Source of the DNA: Candidatus Nomurabacteria bacterium
Lineage (GTDB): Bacteria; Patescibacteriota; Saccharimonadia; Saccharimonadales; Saccharimonadaceae
Direction: 5' to 3'
DNA: 64,000 bases
NCBI GenBank assembly: GCA_031262695.1
Contig: JAISHF010000002.1
Coordinates: forward strand, 1 to 64,000
Part shown: positions 29,617 through 38,228 of the stretch, one piece after another
Layout of the letters: each line of letters opens with the position of its first letter
Numbering within the stretch: position 1 is the stretch's first letter
Notes under the pieces: model-generated
What the model saw: the letters and a program-made list of their open reading frames with translations, nothing else
What the model was told of the DNA's origin: nothing
The model's database searches: none
Made by a program: the position numbers and the translations under genes

Positions 29617-31095
29617 ATGGAAGCAACCGCTAGTAGCGGCAGCGTTCTCCGGCAAGGATTCCAGCTTAAACGATATGGCACGACCCCCGGCAAAGAATTT
29701 GTCGGCGGTTTTGTCACCTTTTTGGCCTTGGCCTATATTATCGTCGTCAACCCGAACATACTGGCACAAACCGGTATGCCGGCAGGCGCGGTAATGCTGG
29801 CAACCTGCTTTGCTTCAGCGTTCGGCACAATGATAATGGCAGTTTATGCGAACGTCCCGTTCGCGCAGGCGCCCGGTATGGGCCTGAACGCATTCTTCAC
29901 GTTCACGGTCGTATTCGGGCTGGGGTTTAGTTGGCAACAAGCCTTGGCGATGGTCTTTATCTGCGGTATTATTAATATCGCGATTACCGTAACCTCGCTC
30001 AGGCAAAAGCTAATTAACGCAATCCCGCGGCCGATGCAACTCGCAATTGGTGCCGGTATCGGTGCCTTTATCCTCTATATCGGTGTCAAAAACGCTGGCT
30101 TGATTAACTTTACGCTTGACCCCGGCACCTACACGGTTTTAGGAGACGGCGATCCGCTGACCTCGACTATCGTCGGCAGCGCAGGCGCAGTTCCGGCAAT
30201 CGTGCCGTTTAACACCCCTGCTTTAATCTTGGCGATCGTTTCACTGATTATTACATCAATCTTGATGGCCAAGAAAGTCCCCGGCGCAATGCTCATCGGG
30301 ATTATCGTTGCCACGATTCTCGGCATTTTCCCGGGCTTAGTTTCGGTTGATTTCGGCGGATATTTCGGCACCCTCGGCACAGCTTTTACCGACCTCGGCT
30401 CCGTAGCAGGGCAGGCATTAACCGCAATCCCCTCGCTATTCGCCGACCCTGCAAAAATCGCCCTCGTAATCGGCACGATCTTTGCGATGTCCATCACCGA
30501 CACGATGGATACGATCGGCACGCTTCTCTCGGCAGGCAACACGCTGTTTAGCAAAGCAGAAATTGCAGGCACGGGCGGCGACGGGCGTTTCAAGAGAGCT
30601 CAAATTGCCGACTCGTTAGCAACTTCTCCGGGGGCAATCTTCGGAACTAGCAATGCCACAACTTTTATTGAATCAGGCGCAGGCATTGCGGCCGGCGCAC
30701 GCACAGGTCTAGCATCGCTTTGGACTTCGGCGTTCTTACTGCTTAGTATCATCTTGCTGCCGCTCGTTTTAGCCGTGCCGTCATATGCGACGGCTCCGGC
30801 GTTGATTATAGTCGGCTGTATGATGTTTGCACCTCTCCGTGAGCTTGATATGGATAACTTGGCGATTGCTATTCCGGCAGTTGCAACCATCGTATTTATG
30901 GTGGCGGCTTATTCCATTACCGAAGGCATCGCTATCGGTATGGTGCTTTATCTTGCAATTCGCATCTTCCAGAATAAAGAGCAACGTTTAGAATCCAGCG
31001 ACCCGGACGACCAATACGAGACCGGCATTAACCCGTTCTTAGTGGCGATGACAGCACTGTTTATTCTCCATTGGATTATCTCAGTCGTGTTATAG
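29617..31095 (+). CDS. NCS2-family purine permease (AzgA/PbuG-type)
   Basis: Proton-coupled uptake of adenine, guanine or hypoxanthine. 492 aa, about 12-14 membrane segments; AzgA-type signatures FAQAPGMGLNAFFTFTVVFG and SNATTFIESGAGIAAGARTG are clear. The ATG at 29617 follows GAAAGGGG; an in-frame ATG at 29545 lies in the leader. Proline is mostly CCG here, while neighbours prefer CCA, suggesting acquisition by transfer. Co-transcribed with the phosphoribosyltransferase gene 11 bases downstream: a purine-salvage unit. Confidence 0.93.
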   Translation: MEATASSGSVLRQGFQLKRYGTTPGKEFVGGFVTFLALAYIIVVNPNILAQTGMPAGAVMLATCFASAFGTMIMAVYANVPFAQAPGMGLNAFFTFTVVFGLGFSWQQALAMVFICGIINIAITVTSLRQKLINAIPRPMQLAIGAGIGAFILYIGVKNAGLINFTLDPGTYTVLGDGDPLTSTIVGSAGAVPAIVPFNTPALILAIVSLIITSILMAKKVPGAMLIGIIVATILGIFPGLVSVDFGGYFGTLGTAFTDLGSVAGQALTAIPSLFADPAKIALVIGTIFAMSITDTMDTIGTLLSAGNTLFSKAEIAGTGGDGRFKRAQIADSLATSPGAIFGTSNATTFIESGAGIAAGARTGLASLWTSAFLLLSIILLPLVLAVPSYATAPALIIVGCMMFAPLRELDMDNLAIAIPAVATIVFMVAAYSITEGIAIGMVLYLAIRIFQNKEQRLESSDPDDQYETGINPFLVAMTALFILHWIISVVL

Positions 31096-31105
31096 GAGGC
31101 TCAAA

Positions 31106-31687
31106 ATGGAATTAGAAAGTTCTTACCCGATACTACTTGCAGGAGTTTCACTTGACTTACCGCGAATTCGCGACCCGAACGGCAAACAAGACTTTTTTGT
31201 TTTGGACATCAAGCGGCGGGCTGACTTAGCACATCTTTTTGCGGCCGACCTGCATAAAAAACTCGCTGCGGACGCCTTGCTCGATTCGCCGATCATTACA
31301 GTTAGCGGCAAATGTCTAAATATGGTTGACCGAATGGCAATTAATGGGCGCTATGCCATAATCGAAAAGGAGCACGACCGCAAACCCTATTACGACTACC
31401 CTTATTGGGCGGCGCGTGAGCAATCAATGACAACCCGTAGCACTAACAACTTTTACCTGCGCGACGATGACGCAAAATGGCTCAAAGGGCAGATGCGCAA
31501 CTTGGTTTTTGTGGACGATGTCTTATCCACCGCAAGTACGGCGGACGCCGTAATAGATCTTTGCGAGCAAATCGGCAGACCGCTTGCAGCTATCGCGGTC
31601 GTGCTAGTAGAGGGCGAGCGCCGCACGGAATACCGAGGCATACCTGTCATTTCGCTCGGCTACTTGCCGCTGCCGCATATGCCGTGA
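31106..31687 (+). CDS. purine-type phosphoribosyltransferase
   Basis: 193 aa type I phosphoribosyltransferase. The PRPP-binding loop is NLVFVDDVLSTASTADAV near residue 131; a beta-strand pair VVLVEGERRTEYRG follows. The N-terminal half (KPYYDYPYWAAREQSMTTRSTNNFYLRDD) probably forms the base-binding hood, so the exact base is uncertain. TAGGAGG at the permease stop is its ribosome site. Codon style matches the permease rather than the surrounding genes. Converts an imported base to a nucleotide (inference from pairing). Confidence 0.8.
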   Translation: MELESSYPILLAGVSLDLPRIRDPNGKQDFFVLDIKRRADLAHLFAADLHKKLAADALLDSPIITVSGKCLNMVDRMAINGRYAIIEKEHDRKPYYDYPYWAAREQSMTTRSTNNFYLRDDDAKWLKGQMRNLVFVDDVLSTASTADAVIDLCEQIGRPLAAIAVVLVEGERRTEYRGIPVISLGYLPLPHMP

Positions 31688-31715
31688 GCAAAAATGTAGA
31701 GCTTCCAATCTTGCT

Positions 31716-31749
31716 AAGCCCCCCGTAGTTATCTATGTGGGGCTTAAAA
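31716..31749 (+). terminator. terminator of the purine permease operon
   Basis: AAGCCCC / GGGGCTT hairpin with a CGTAG...CTATG inner part, followed by AAAATCG. U-run poor but positioned right after the operon. Confidence 0.6.
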
Positions 31750-31777
31750 TCGCCCAGAAATATGATATAATATAGAT

Positions 31778-32851
31778 ATGAGCTTGAAGATTGCGATTGT
31801 TGGATTGCCGAATGTTGGCAAAAGCACGCTTTTTAACGCGCTAACGAATGCCAAGGTGCTGGCGGCGAATTATCCGTTCGCGACGATTGAGCCAAACAGT
31901 GGTATGGTTGCCGTACCAGACGAGAGGCTGGAACGGCTAGCCAAAATGTATGATACCGAAAAAATCGTGCCCGCCCAAGTGGAGTTTGTGGATGTAGCGG
32001 GGCTAGTCAAAGGAGCGAGCGAGGGCGAGGGGCTTGGCAATCAGTTTTTGGCGCATATTCGCGAGTGCGATGCGATTTGCCATGTGGTGCGGGCCTTTGC
32101 GGACGACGATGTAATTGCGACTGGCACCAGCCCGAAGGATGATATTGAAATTATCAACCTAGAATTACAGTTGGCCGATGAGCAAACGATTGCCAAAATG
32201 CGTGCCAAAAAGGGCTTTAAGGAGAGTGATTTGGGTTCTGTGCCGCTACTCACTAAAAAACCAGTGATTTATATGTTTAACGTTGACGAGGCGACGCTCC
32301 ATGACGAGAAACTACAAGGCGAGCTAGCCGCCTCGGCCCGCTCCGCGTCAGGCTTCGCAAGCGAAGCACTGGCAGGCCGCTCGGGCCAAGTCTTTAGTCC
32401 TTCGGCGACTAGCTCGCTTTGCATTACTGTCGGAGGCGCTAATGCCAGCTCTCAATGTATCTTTGTTAATGCCAAAATTGAGAGCGAACTCGCCGATTTG
32501 GACGCGGAGTTAAAAACTGAGTTTTTGGCAGAATATAATATTGCCCACTCTGGGTTAGAGCAACTGATCAAGGCAGCCTATCATACGCTTGGTTTGCAGA
32601 GCTTTTTGACGGCCGGCAAAAAGGAAGTCCGCGCTTGGACGATTCGGCAGGGTGCCACTGCACCGCAGGCTGCCGGCGTAATCCATACTGATTTTGAGCG
32701 CGGCTTTATCGCAGCGACGGTTGCCAAATATGACGATTTGGTTGCACTCGGCTCAGAAAAGGCCGTAAAAGAGGCCGGTAAGCTCGCCACCGTCGGCAAA
32801 GACTACATTATGCAAGACGGCGACGTGGTTGAGTTCCGTTTCAATGTCTAG
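31778..32851 (+). CDS. ychF: YchF/OLA1-type redox-regulated ATPase
   Basis: Obg-related P-loop protein that binds ribosomes. 357 aa: GLPNVGKSTLFNALT at residue 8, DVAGLVKGASEGEGLGNQFL, and the C-terminal TGS-like region FLTAGKKEVRAWTIRQGATAPQAAGVIHTDFERGFI. In place of the NKxE region the protein reads YMFNVDEATL. About 40 extra residues (ARSASGFASEALAGRSG...) sit before FVNAKIESEL, encoded by a palindromic insert. TATAAT, six bases, ATG: leaderless. Confidence 0.96.
   Translation: MSLKIAIVGLPNVGKSTLFNALTNAKVLAANYPFATIEPNSGMVAVPDERLERLAKMYDTEKIVPAQVEFVDVAGLVKGASEGEGLGNQFLAHIRECDAICHVVRAFADDDVIATGTSPKDDIEIINLELQLADEQTIAKMRAKKGFKESDLGSVPLLTKKPVIYMFNVDEATLHDEKLQGELAASARSASGFASEALAGRSGQVFSPSATSSLCITVGGANASSQCIFVNAKIESELADLDAELKTEFLAEYNIAHSGLEQLIKAAYHTLGLQSFLTAGKKEVRAWTIRQGATAPQAAGVIHTDFERGFIAATVAKYDDLVALGSEKAVKEAGKLATVGKDYIMQDGDVVEFRFNV
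32335..32387 (+). repeat. in-frame palindromic insert in ychF
   Basis: Outer arms GGCCCG (32335-32340) and CGGGCC (32382-32387); inner hairpin GCTTCGC-AA-GCGAAGC around 32352-32367. It codes for Ser/Ala/Arg/Gly-rich residues absent from typical YchF. Confidence 0.65.
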
Positions 32852-32882
32852 TTAAGGTAGCACTATTCCTTAGGTAAATAAA

Positions 32883-32979
32883 CCTGCCAAAAACTAAGTT
32901 GCTTATGCTTGCAATTCGGACGCCAAGCCGTCATACTAAACTTAGTAGTTATAAACTTGGAGTTTACCAGAAAGGCAGG
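32883..32979 (+). promoter_or_regulatory. structured leader that may hide the ribosome site of the HD-protein gene
   Basis: CCTGCC near 32883 is complementary to GGCAGG just at the GTG start region (~32973), and nested inside are ACTAAGTT and AACTTAGT. Folding would pair the Shine-Dalgarno region. Whether this is regulatory or also contains the promoter (TTGCAA-16-TCATAC is possible) is unclear. Confidence 0.4.
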
Positions 32980-33764
32980 TGAGCGACGTGCTTGATTCGC
33001 GCGGTTTCGCGGTATGCGAATTTTACGCCTTGCAGGCGCGCAATTTCCCGCGGGCGATTACGGCTCGGCGACTTGGCTACCCCGACACAATGGAGCAGTT
33101 GCTCTATCGGATTTACTGGCAGAGTATTGACGAGCATAGCGCGCTGGTCGCACGGCTGGCGGCAGTTGCAATTCCGTCGGAATTTGACGATTTACTAAAA
33201 GAGCCGATTGATATGTTTCAGGTTGCTTTTAGTGGGCTGGTTCACGATGACGCCGAAAAGATCACAGCCGACAGCGCAACTAGCGTGGACAAAGTGGCGC
33301 CCGAGCAAAAAATGTCGGCTGAAGTTGAGGCGATGCAGAGAATCTACGGAAAACTCAAGAAAGGTCAGCGGGTGCTAGAAATTTGGCAGGAGTATGAAGG
33401 TCGGCAGCCGTATTACACAAAGTTAATCAAAATGTGCGACGGCTTGGAACTAGTGTTGTGGCTGAGGATGTTGCAGAGTAATAGCATCGGCAAAGTCAAG
33501 CAAGAGGGTGGGATTTTGGTGCAATTGCGTGATGAATGGCGACCGATTGACCCAAGGGCCTACCCGGAAACGGCCTCTTATCTAGCACGGCAAAAATCCA
33601 CAACGACGGCAACGATTGTTGGCAACGCGGTACACAAACGGCTAAAACAGCAAATGAAAACTGCGCCAGAGCTGGTTGAGATTTACGAGATTGTCGACTC
33701 AGTAGCGCGACACTTTAATTTCGCAGCGTATAGCCCAGAAACCTTGCTGCCTTTGTGGGTATAA
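32979..33764 (+). CDS. HD-domain phosphohydrolase, second copy type
   Basis: 261 aa. HD-like site: DEHSALVARLA and FSGLVHDDAEKITADSA, the HD_3 pattern. Related in style to the protein at 13030 but longer, with a C-terminal half of no recognised function. Start is GTG (32979, or GTG 32988); no ATG occurs until deep inside. GAAAGG precedes it. Probably a nucleotide phosphohydrolase; substrate unknown. Confidence 0.75.
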   Translation: MSDVLDSRGFAVCEFYALQARNFPRAITARRLGYPDTMEQLLYRIYWQSIDEHSALVARLAAVAIPSEFDDLLKEPIDMFQVAFSGLVHDDAEKITADSATSVDKVAPEQKMSAEVEAMQRIYGKLKKGQRVLEIWQEYEGRQPYYTKLIKMCDGLELVLWLRMLQSNSIGKVKQEGGILVQLRDEWRPIDPRAYPETASYLARQKSTTTATIVGNAVHKRLKQQMKTAPELVEIYEIVDSVARHFNFAAYSPETLLPLWV

Positions 33765-33794
33765 ACCTCTGCTGTTTGGCAGGGGTTTATTCTA
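33761..33794. terminator. bidirectional terminator after the HD gene
   Basis: ATAAACCTCTGC / GCAGGGGTTTAT, 12 bp with one G-U, 6-nt loop; T-rich on both sides. It sits between convergent genes and includes the HD stop codon. Confidence 0.8.
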
Positions 33795-33803
33795 TAAAAA
33801 CAG

Positions 33804-34772
33804 CTATTTAATGCGGGTGGCGACGGCGTCAGGGTCGGCGTCAAACTCAAAGTCATCAGAGAGCGGGCGGCCGAGCAGACGCTCAAAGATGTCCGAAACG
33901 GTCAAAATACCGCGTGGCTTTTTGTGGCGGTCAATCACGACCAGCATAAAGGTATTGGTGCGGGCAAAAATCGCCAAAATGTCGTCAAGTGAGTTGTCGG
34001 TGCGAGCAAAATAGACCTTCGGGCGCATTGCCTCACGAGCGGTGAGAGTTTCTTTGACGCTGAGGCTGGTCAGGCGGCGGAGGTTGAGGACGCCGACGAT
34101 ATTATCTTCAGTTTTGTCAAAAACAGGGAAGCGGCGATAGTGCGTGCGCGAAAGTTCGTCAATTTTAGTCGGGGTGAGTTCAGTGCTGGCTTTAAGCATG
34201 ATCGCGTCTTCTATCGGCGTCATAATGTCGCTCGCACGATATTCAGAGAATTGCAAGGCACCGACCAGAAGCGACTTTTCCTCAGGTGCGACCACACCGT
34301 CGCTCGCGGTTTCTACAAGGCGCATCAGTTCTTCTTTGCTGCCGATGGTCGGGTTAATAAAGTCATCTTTGACATTGGCAAAAAAGCGCAAAACAACATG
34401 TAGATATTTGACAAAATTAAGTAATTCTGGCTCAATATGACGGTAGAGCGAGGTGGCAAGGTTAGACCAAGTGCGAATATTGCGCACAACCGCAAGAGTA
34501 ATCGCGGCGAGTGCGGTGATAAAAATTGCCAACATAAAGCCATAAGTAAAGTAGGCGACCACAGCAAAGCCCAGAATCGCAAGTAGCACGAGAAAATCAC
34601 GCAGAACTAGCACGCTCGGCAGCAATTTTTCGCGAAAAATCGCTTTTTTGGCTTGCGCGTCGCCCGTCTTAGCTCGCCGCTCTAACTCATACTCGCTCAA
34701 AATTGACCGCGTCGGCCGCACGGCCGCTAAAAACACTGCTACTGCATACAAAATAAGCAAAACTACTATCAT
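33804..34772 (-). CDS. CNNM/CorC-type membrane protein with CBS pair
   Basis: 322 aa: an N-terminal TM helix (IVVLLILYAVAVFLAAV), a second hydrophobic region ~57-92, then two CBS domains starting with REASDIMTPIED-like RASDIMTPIEDAIML and containing RRFPVFDKTEDNIVGVLNLRRL and LDDILAIFARTNTFMLVVIDRHKKPRGILTVSDIFERLLG. Family members act in Mg/Co efflux or sense adenine nucleotides. The membrane part is shorter than a full CNNM domain. Leaderless: TATAAT (34779-34784 minus), six bases, ATG. Confidence 0.85.
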   Translation of the reverse strand: MIVVLLILYAVAVFLAAVRPTRSILSEYELERRAKTGDAQAKKAIFREKLLPSVLVLRDFLVLLAILGFAVVAYFTYGFMLAIFITALAAITLAVVRNIRTWSNLATSLYRHIEPELLNFVKYLHVVLRFFANVKDDFINPTIGSKEELMRLVETASDGVVAPEEKSLLVGALQFSEYRASDIMTPIEDAIMLKASTELTPTKIDELSRTHYRRFPVFDKTEDNIVGVLNLRRLTSLSVKETLTAREAMRPKVYFARTDNSLDDILAIFARTNTFMLVVIDRHKKPRGILTVSDIFERLLGRPLSDDFEFDADPDAVATRIK

Positions 34773-34825
34773 AAATAAATTATATCATATATAATGATAT
34801 TATAATAAATTGAAAGGGAGTTCCT

Positions 34826-35119
34826 ATGGCATTTGAACAATTAAAGATGTTGAACGAGTTAAAAAAAGCGCAAAAGGCGTTGGCAAACGAAATTATTGAA
34901 GTTGAAACAGGCGACGGCGCAGTGGTAGTGCGGATTAATGGCGAGCTAAAAATCCAAAAAATCAAGTTAGACAAAGAAAAGATTGATTTTGACGACGTGC
35001 CAGAATTGGAGCGTTGGCTAGAGAAGGCAATCGCCGAGGCTTATACGCGTGCCCAAAAAATCGCCCAAGAAAAAATGACGCCGCTGATGGGGTCGCTCGG
35101 CCTAGGCGGCAAGCAGTAA
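34826..35119 (+). CDS. ybaB: YbaB/EbfC nucleoid-associated protein
   Basis: 97 aa DNA-binding dimer that often lies next to recR. Pattern LNELKKAQKALANEIIEVETGDGAVVVRINGELKIQKIKLD is typical. GAAAGGGAG precedes the ATG; a -10 (TATAAT-like, ~34799) faces away from the divergent CBS gene. Followed by recR after 9 bases. Confidence 0.92.
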   Translation: MAFEQLKMLNELKKAQKALANEIIEVETGDGAVVVRINGELKIQKIKLDKEKIDFDDVPELERWLEKAIAEAYTRAQKIAQEKMTPLMGSLGLGGKQ

Positions 35120-35128
35120 AGTTGTTTT

Positions 35129-35758
35129 ATGTCGCAGATTCCGCAAGCTAATCTGTTGCCGAAGGCTTTTTCGAGCCTGATTGAGGCATTTGGCAAGATT
35201 CCGGGCGTTGGCGCACGGACGGCGGAGCGTTATGCTTATTTTATCTGGAAGGCCGATCCGCAAGTAGCAGGCAATTTGGCCGAAAAATTGGCCGATTTGC
35301 ATAGTTCAATCAAACTTTGTCCTAAGACTTTTGCCCTCATCTCTGAGGATGAAGACACCAGCCCTCTCTATTATATCACAGATAGGGATAAAAGTCAAGT
35401 GCTTGTGGTTGAAGAGCCATTAGATATTGTAGCAATAGAGAAAACTGGCGGCTATACCGGCACTTATCACTGCCTTGGCGGGGCGATTTCGCCGATTGAC
35501 AATGTTGGGCCAGAGCAATTAAAAATTGGCGAGCTAATAGAGCGGATCGCCGAGGACGAAGTGCGAGAGGTAATAGTGGCAACCAATGCTAGCATTGAGG
35601 GCGAAAGCACGGCGATTTACCTCGCCCGCCTAATCCGCGAAAAATTCCCAGAAGTTAAGACCAGCCGCTTAGCGCGTGGCATCCCAATCGGCGTAGACTT
35701 AGAGTATGCCGACAGCCTAACACTCTCCCAAGCCCTCAAAGGCCGCACAGAAATCTAG
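35129..35758 (+). CDS. recR: recombination mediator RecR
   Basis: Works with RecF/RecO to load RecA. 209 aa: helix-hairpin-helix IPGVGARTAERYAY, Toprim segment VLVVEEPLDIVAIEKTGGYTGTYHCLGG and the Walker-like C-terminus TSRLARGIPIGVDLEYAD. Odd: the zinc finger between them normally has four cysteines, but here the segment LCPKTFALISEDEDTSPLYY has only one. Rest of the protein is normal, so zinc was probably replaced by other contacts. Confidence 0.95.
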   Translation: MSQIPQANLLPKAFSSLIEAFGKIPGVGARTAERYAYFIWKADPQVAGNLAEKLADLHSSIKLCPKTFALISEDEDTSPLYYITDRDKSQVLVVEEPLDIVAIEKTGGYTGTYHCLGGAISPIDNVGPEQLKIGELIERIAEDEVREVIVATNASIEGESTAIYLARLIREKFPEVKTSRLARGIPIGVDLEYADSLTLSQALKGRTEI

Positions 35759-35777
35759 GTTGTGGTATAATGGATAT

Positions 35778-36749
35778 ATGAGTAAGATTTTGGAATTTGC
35801 CAAGCAGTATGAGCGGGTAATAATTATCCAGGCCGAAAACCCTGATGCCGACAGCCTAGGGTCGGCGCTGGCGCTGGAGGGGGCGCTGCCGAATAGGGAA
35901 GTTTCGCTTTATTGCCCGGTGCAGATTCCGAAGTATTTGCGCTATTTGCAGGGGTGGGGGAGAGTTTCGGATGAGTTTGATTTTCGGGCTGAGGCGGCGA
36001 TTATCGTGGACACGGCAGCAAAAATCTTACTCTCTAAGCTACTAGAAAAACCCGAAATCGCCAGTTTTTTGCAAAATAGGCCTATTTTGGTGATTGACCA
36101 CCATGAAACCGAGCCAGACCTGCCGTTTGATTTTACTGGACTAATTGCGGCGACAGAGAGCACGACCAAACTGATTTTTGATGATTTGGTGGACGGAAAC
36201 GATAGGATTACACCAGAGGTGGCGCAAAATCTATTAGCAGGATTGATGAGCGACACATTGGGGCTGACTACCGCTAATGTTGGTGCCGAGACCTATCGCA
36301 CGGCGGCAGGTTTGTTAGATTTGGGTGCCGACATCAATAAATTAGAGCAAGACCGCCACGAACTAATGAAAAAATCGCAAAAAATCTTGCGTTATAAGGC
36401 TGAGCTGATTCAGCGAGTAGAATACCACTTGGGTGGACGGCTTGCAACAGTGCTGATTCCGTTTGAGGAGATTCGTGAATACTCTGACGAGTATAACCCA
36501 AATGTGCTGATTTTGGATGAACTACGTTTGGTAGAAGGCGTAGAAGTGGCAATTGCACTCAAAACCTACCCCGATGGCAAGTTGACTGGCAAGTTGCGCG
36601 CCAGCAAGCCAGTTGCCGAGGAGCTAGCGGCGGCATTTGGTGGTGGCGGACATGCTTATGCGGCTGGGTTTCGCATCTATGAAGATTACGCGGCATTTTT
36701 GCCCGAGTTAATCGCTAAAACCGACGAGTTGCTGGAGCGGACGAAATAA
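35778..36749 (+). CDS. DHH-family phosphoesterase (NrnA-like)
   Basis: 323 aa. Motifs NPDADSLGSALAL (I), DTAAKI (II), LVIDHHETE (III) and the DHHA1 signature GGGGHAYAAGF near the end. Such proteins degrade nanoRNA, pAp or cyclic dinucleotide products; which of these is unknown. TATAAT (35766-35771), six bases, ATG 35778: leaderless. Followed after one base by the GT-C-like gene. Confidence 0.9.
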   Translation: MSKILEFAKQYERVIIIQAENPDADSLGSALALEGALPNREVSLYCPVQIPKYLRYLQGWGRVSDEFDFRAEAAIIVDTAAKILLSKLLEKPEIASFLQNRPILVIDHHETEPDLPFDFTGLIAATESTTKLIFDDLVDGNDRITPEVAQNLLAGLMSDTLGLTTANVGAETYRTAAGLLDLGADINKLEQDRHELMKKSQKILRYKAELIQRVEYHLGGRLATVLIPFEEIREYSDEYNPNVLILDELRLVEGVEVAIALKTYPDGKLTGKLRASKPVAEELAAAFGGGGHAYAAGFRIYEDYAAFLPELIAKTDELLERTK

Positions 36750-36750
36750 T

Positions 36751-38121
36751 ATGAAAATCCTCAAAACCAAATTCACCGATACGCTAACCTATAAACTGCG
36801 GTATGTCTGGCTTTATATAATTGTCGGGGCGCTACTTTTAGGAGCGGTGATTGCGATGCCAGAACTAACTGGTATGCGACTCTCCGACGCCGAGCGGACA
36901 AGCGCACTGACTTCCGCGAGCAAGGATTTACATTTGGCGAATTTTCCATACCACCTTTTGCAAGGTCTGTCAATTAGTATGCTGGGTATGACACCGCTCG
37001 CGGTCAAACTGCCCTCAATTGTATTGGGCATAATTACAGCAATTTTAATTACCCTGCTGCTCAACCGCTGGTATCGCAACTTGACAGCCTTCATAACGAC
37101 AGCACTAATCGTTTCTAGCGTCGCTTTCTTGACTCTCACTGGTAGCGGCACGCCGACTATTCTTTATCTGCTGTTTCCGGTTCTGATGCTTTGGCTTGGC
37201 TCGCAAATTATCGACGAAAAGCCAAAAGTTTTAACGGTAGTTGCACTTTCAGCCGCTGCAATTATATCTGTATTTATACCTTATATGATATATTTTGATT
37301 TGGCACTTTTCTTGTTGGTTTTTGCCCACCCGCACCTCAGATTTTCGCTCTATCGCTTGCCGAGGCGGGCAATTATTATCGCTATTCTTGCTGCTGCCGT
37401 CGCCATTGTGCCACTCTTTTTGTTTGTGCCAGGAGTTAATTTTAATGAATTCTTGCTACCGCATTTTCAGCCAGCCGAGAGTTCGCTTGGCGCTTGGCGG
37501 CAGATTATTGGCCTGAACGAACCGCTGTCTTGGTTTAGCCTGCCGCTACTTGCGTTGATGCTTGTCGGTGCCTATGCCACTTTTCTAGATTATCATATCG
37601 CCCGCAATCAAATTGTGTTTGCACTAATTCTTATCTCGCTCTTAGCCTCGCTATTTTTCCCGCCACTTTTCACAACGACAGTTCTACTTGCGATTATACT
37701 GATTGGCAACGGGCTCGGCTTTTTGATTAAAAATTGGCGGGGGATTTTTCCAAACAATATCTATGCGGCGCTCGTCGCCGCCTTGCCGCTAGCGGCCTTT
37801 ACGATTTTAGCGGCGGCGACCAGTATCAACTTCTTTTATACTGCGCCACGAACGATTGCGGCCGTGCATTACGAGGCCAATAATGATTTGCAGTTGCTCC
37901 AAGAAAACATCAGCGAAAAAGACCAGCTGGTGCTGGTAAATTTTACAGAATTTTATGCGCAAGCTTTCCCAGATAATGCTACTTATGCCGATTTTAGGCC
38001 TGAGAACCTAACCGCTAGCCGAGTAATTTCTGACCGCCCCCTCACCACTGACCGACGACTAGAAAAAATCATCACGAGTAGTAGCGCCACGCAAGCCGCA
38101 CGATTTTATATCTACAAATAG
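36751..38121 (+). CDS. GT-C-like polytopic membrane protein (possible glycosyltransferase 39-type)
   Basis: 456 aa with about nine or ten membrane helices and a small extracytoplasmic C-terminal domain (from ~375). The first outside loop has LSDAERTSALTS, comparable to the acidic pair of lipid-linked sugar transferases, and the layout (loop, then KLPSIVLGIITAIL) resembles ArnT/PMT. Assignment is by topology, not by a decisive motif. Lies immediately after the DHH gene. Confidence 0.6.
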   Translation: MKILKTKFTDTLTYKLRYVWLYIIVGALLLGAVIAMPELTGMRLSDAERTSALTSASKDLHLANFPYHLLQGLSISMLGMTPLAVKLPSIVLGIITAILITLLLNRWYRNLTAFITTALIVSSVAFLTLTGSGTPTILYLLFPVLMLWLGSQIIDEKPKVLTVVALSAAAIISVFIPYMIYFDLALFLLVFAHPHLRFSLYRLPRRAIIIAILAAAVAIVPLFLFVPGVNFNEFLLPHFQPAESSLGAWRQIIGLNEPLSWFSLPLLALMLVGAYATFLDYHIARNQIVFALILISLLASLFFPPLFTTTVLLAIILIGNGLGFLIKNWRGIFPNNIYAALVAALPLAAFTILAAATSINFFYTAPRTIAAVHYEANNDLQLLQENISEKDQLVLVNFTEFYAQAFPDNATYADFRPENLTASRVISDRPLTTDRRLEKIITSSSATQAARFYIYK

Positions 38122-38228
38122 CCCTAGAATTTGCGGCTTTACAGAAAAACATTTTTAGGATTTACGGGCCGACATTTTCTCTAACTTTTCGCTTGTGTTT
38201 TGTTTGACGGGCTGATATACTATGATAT

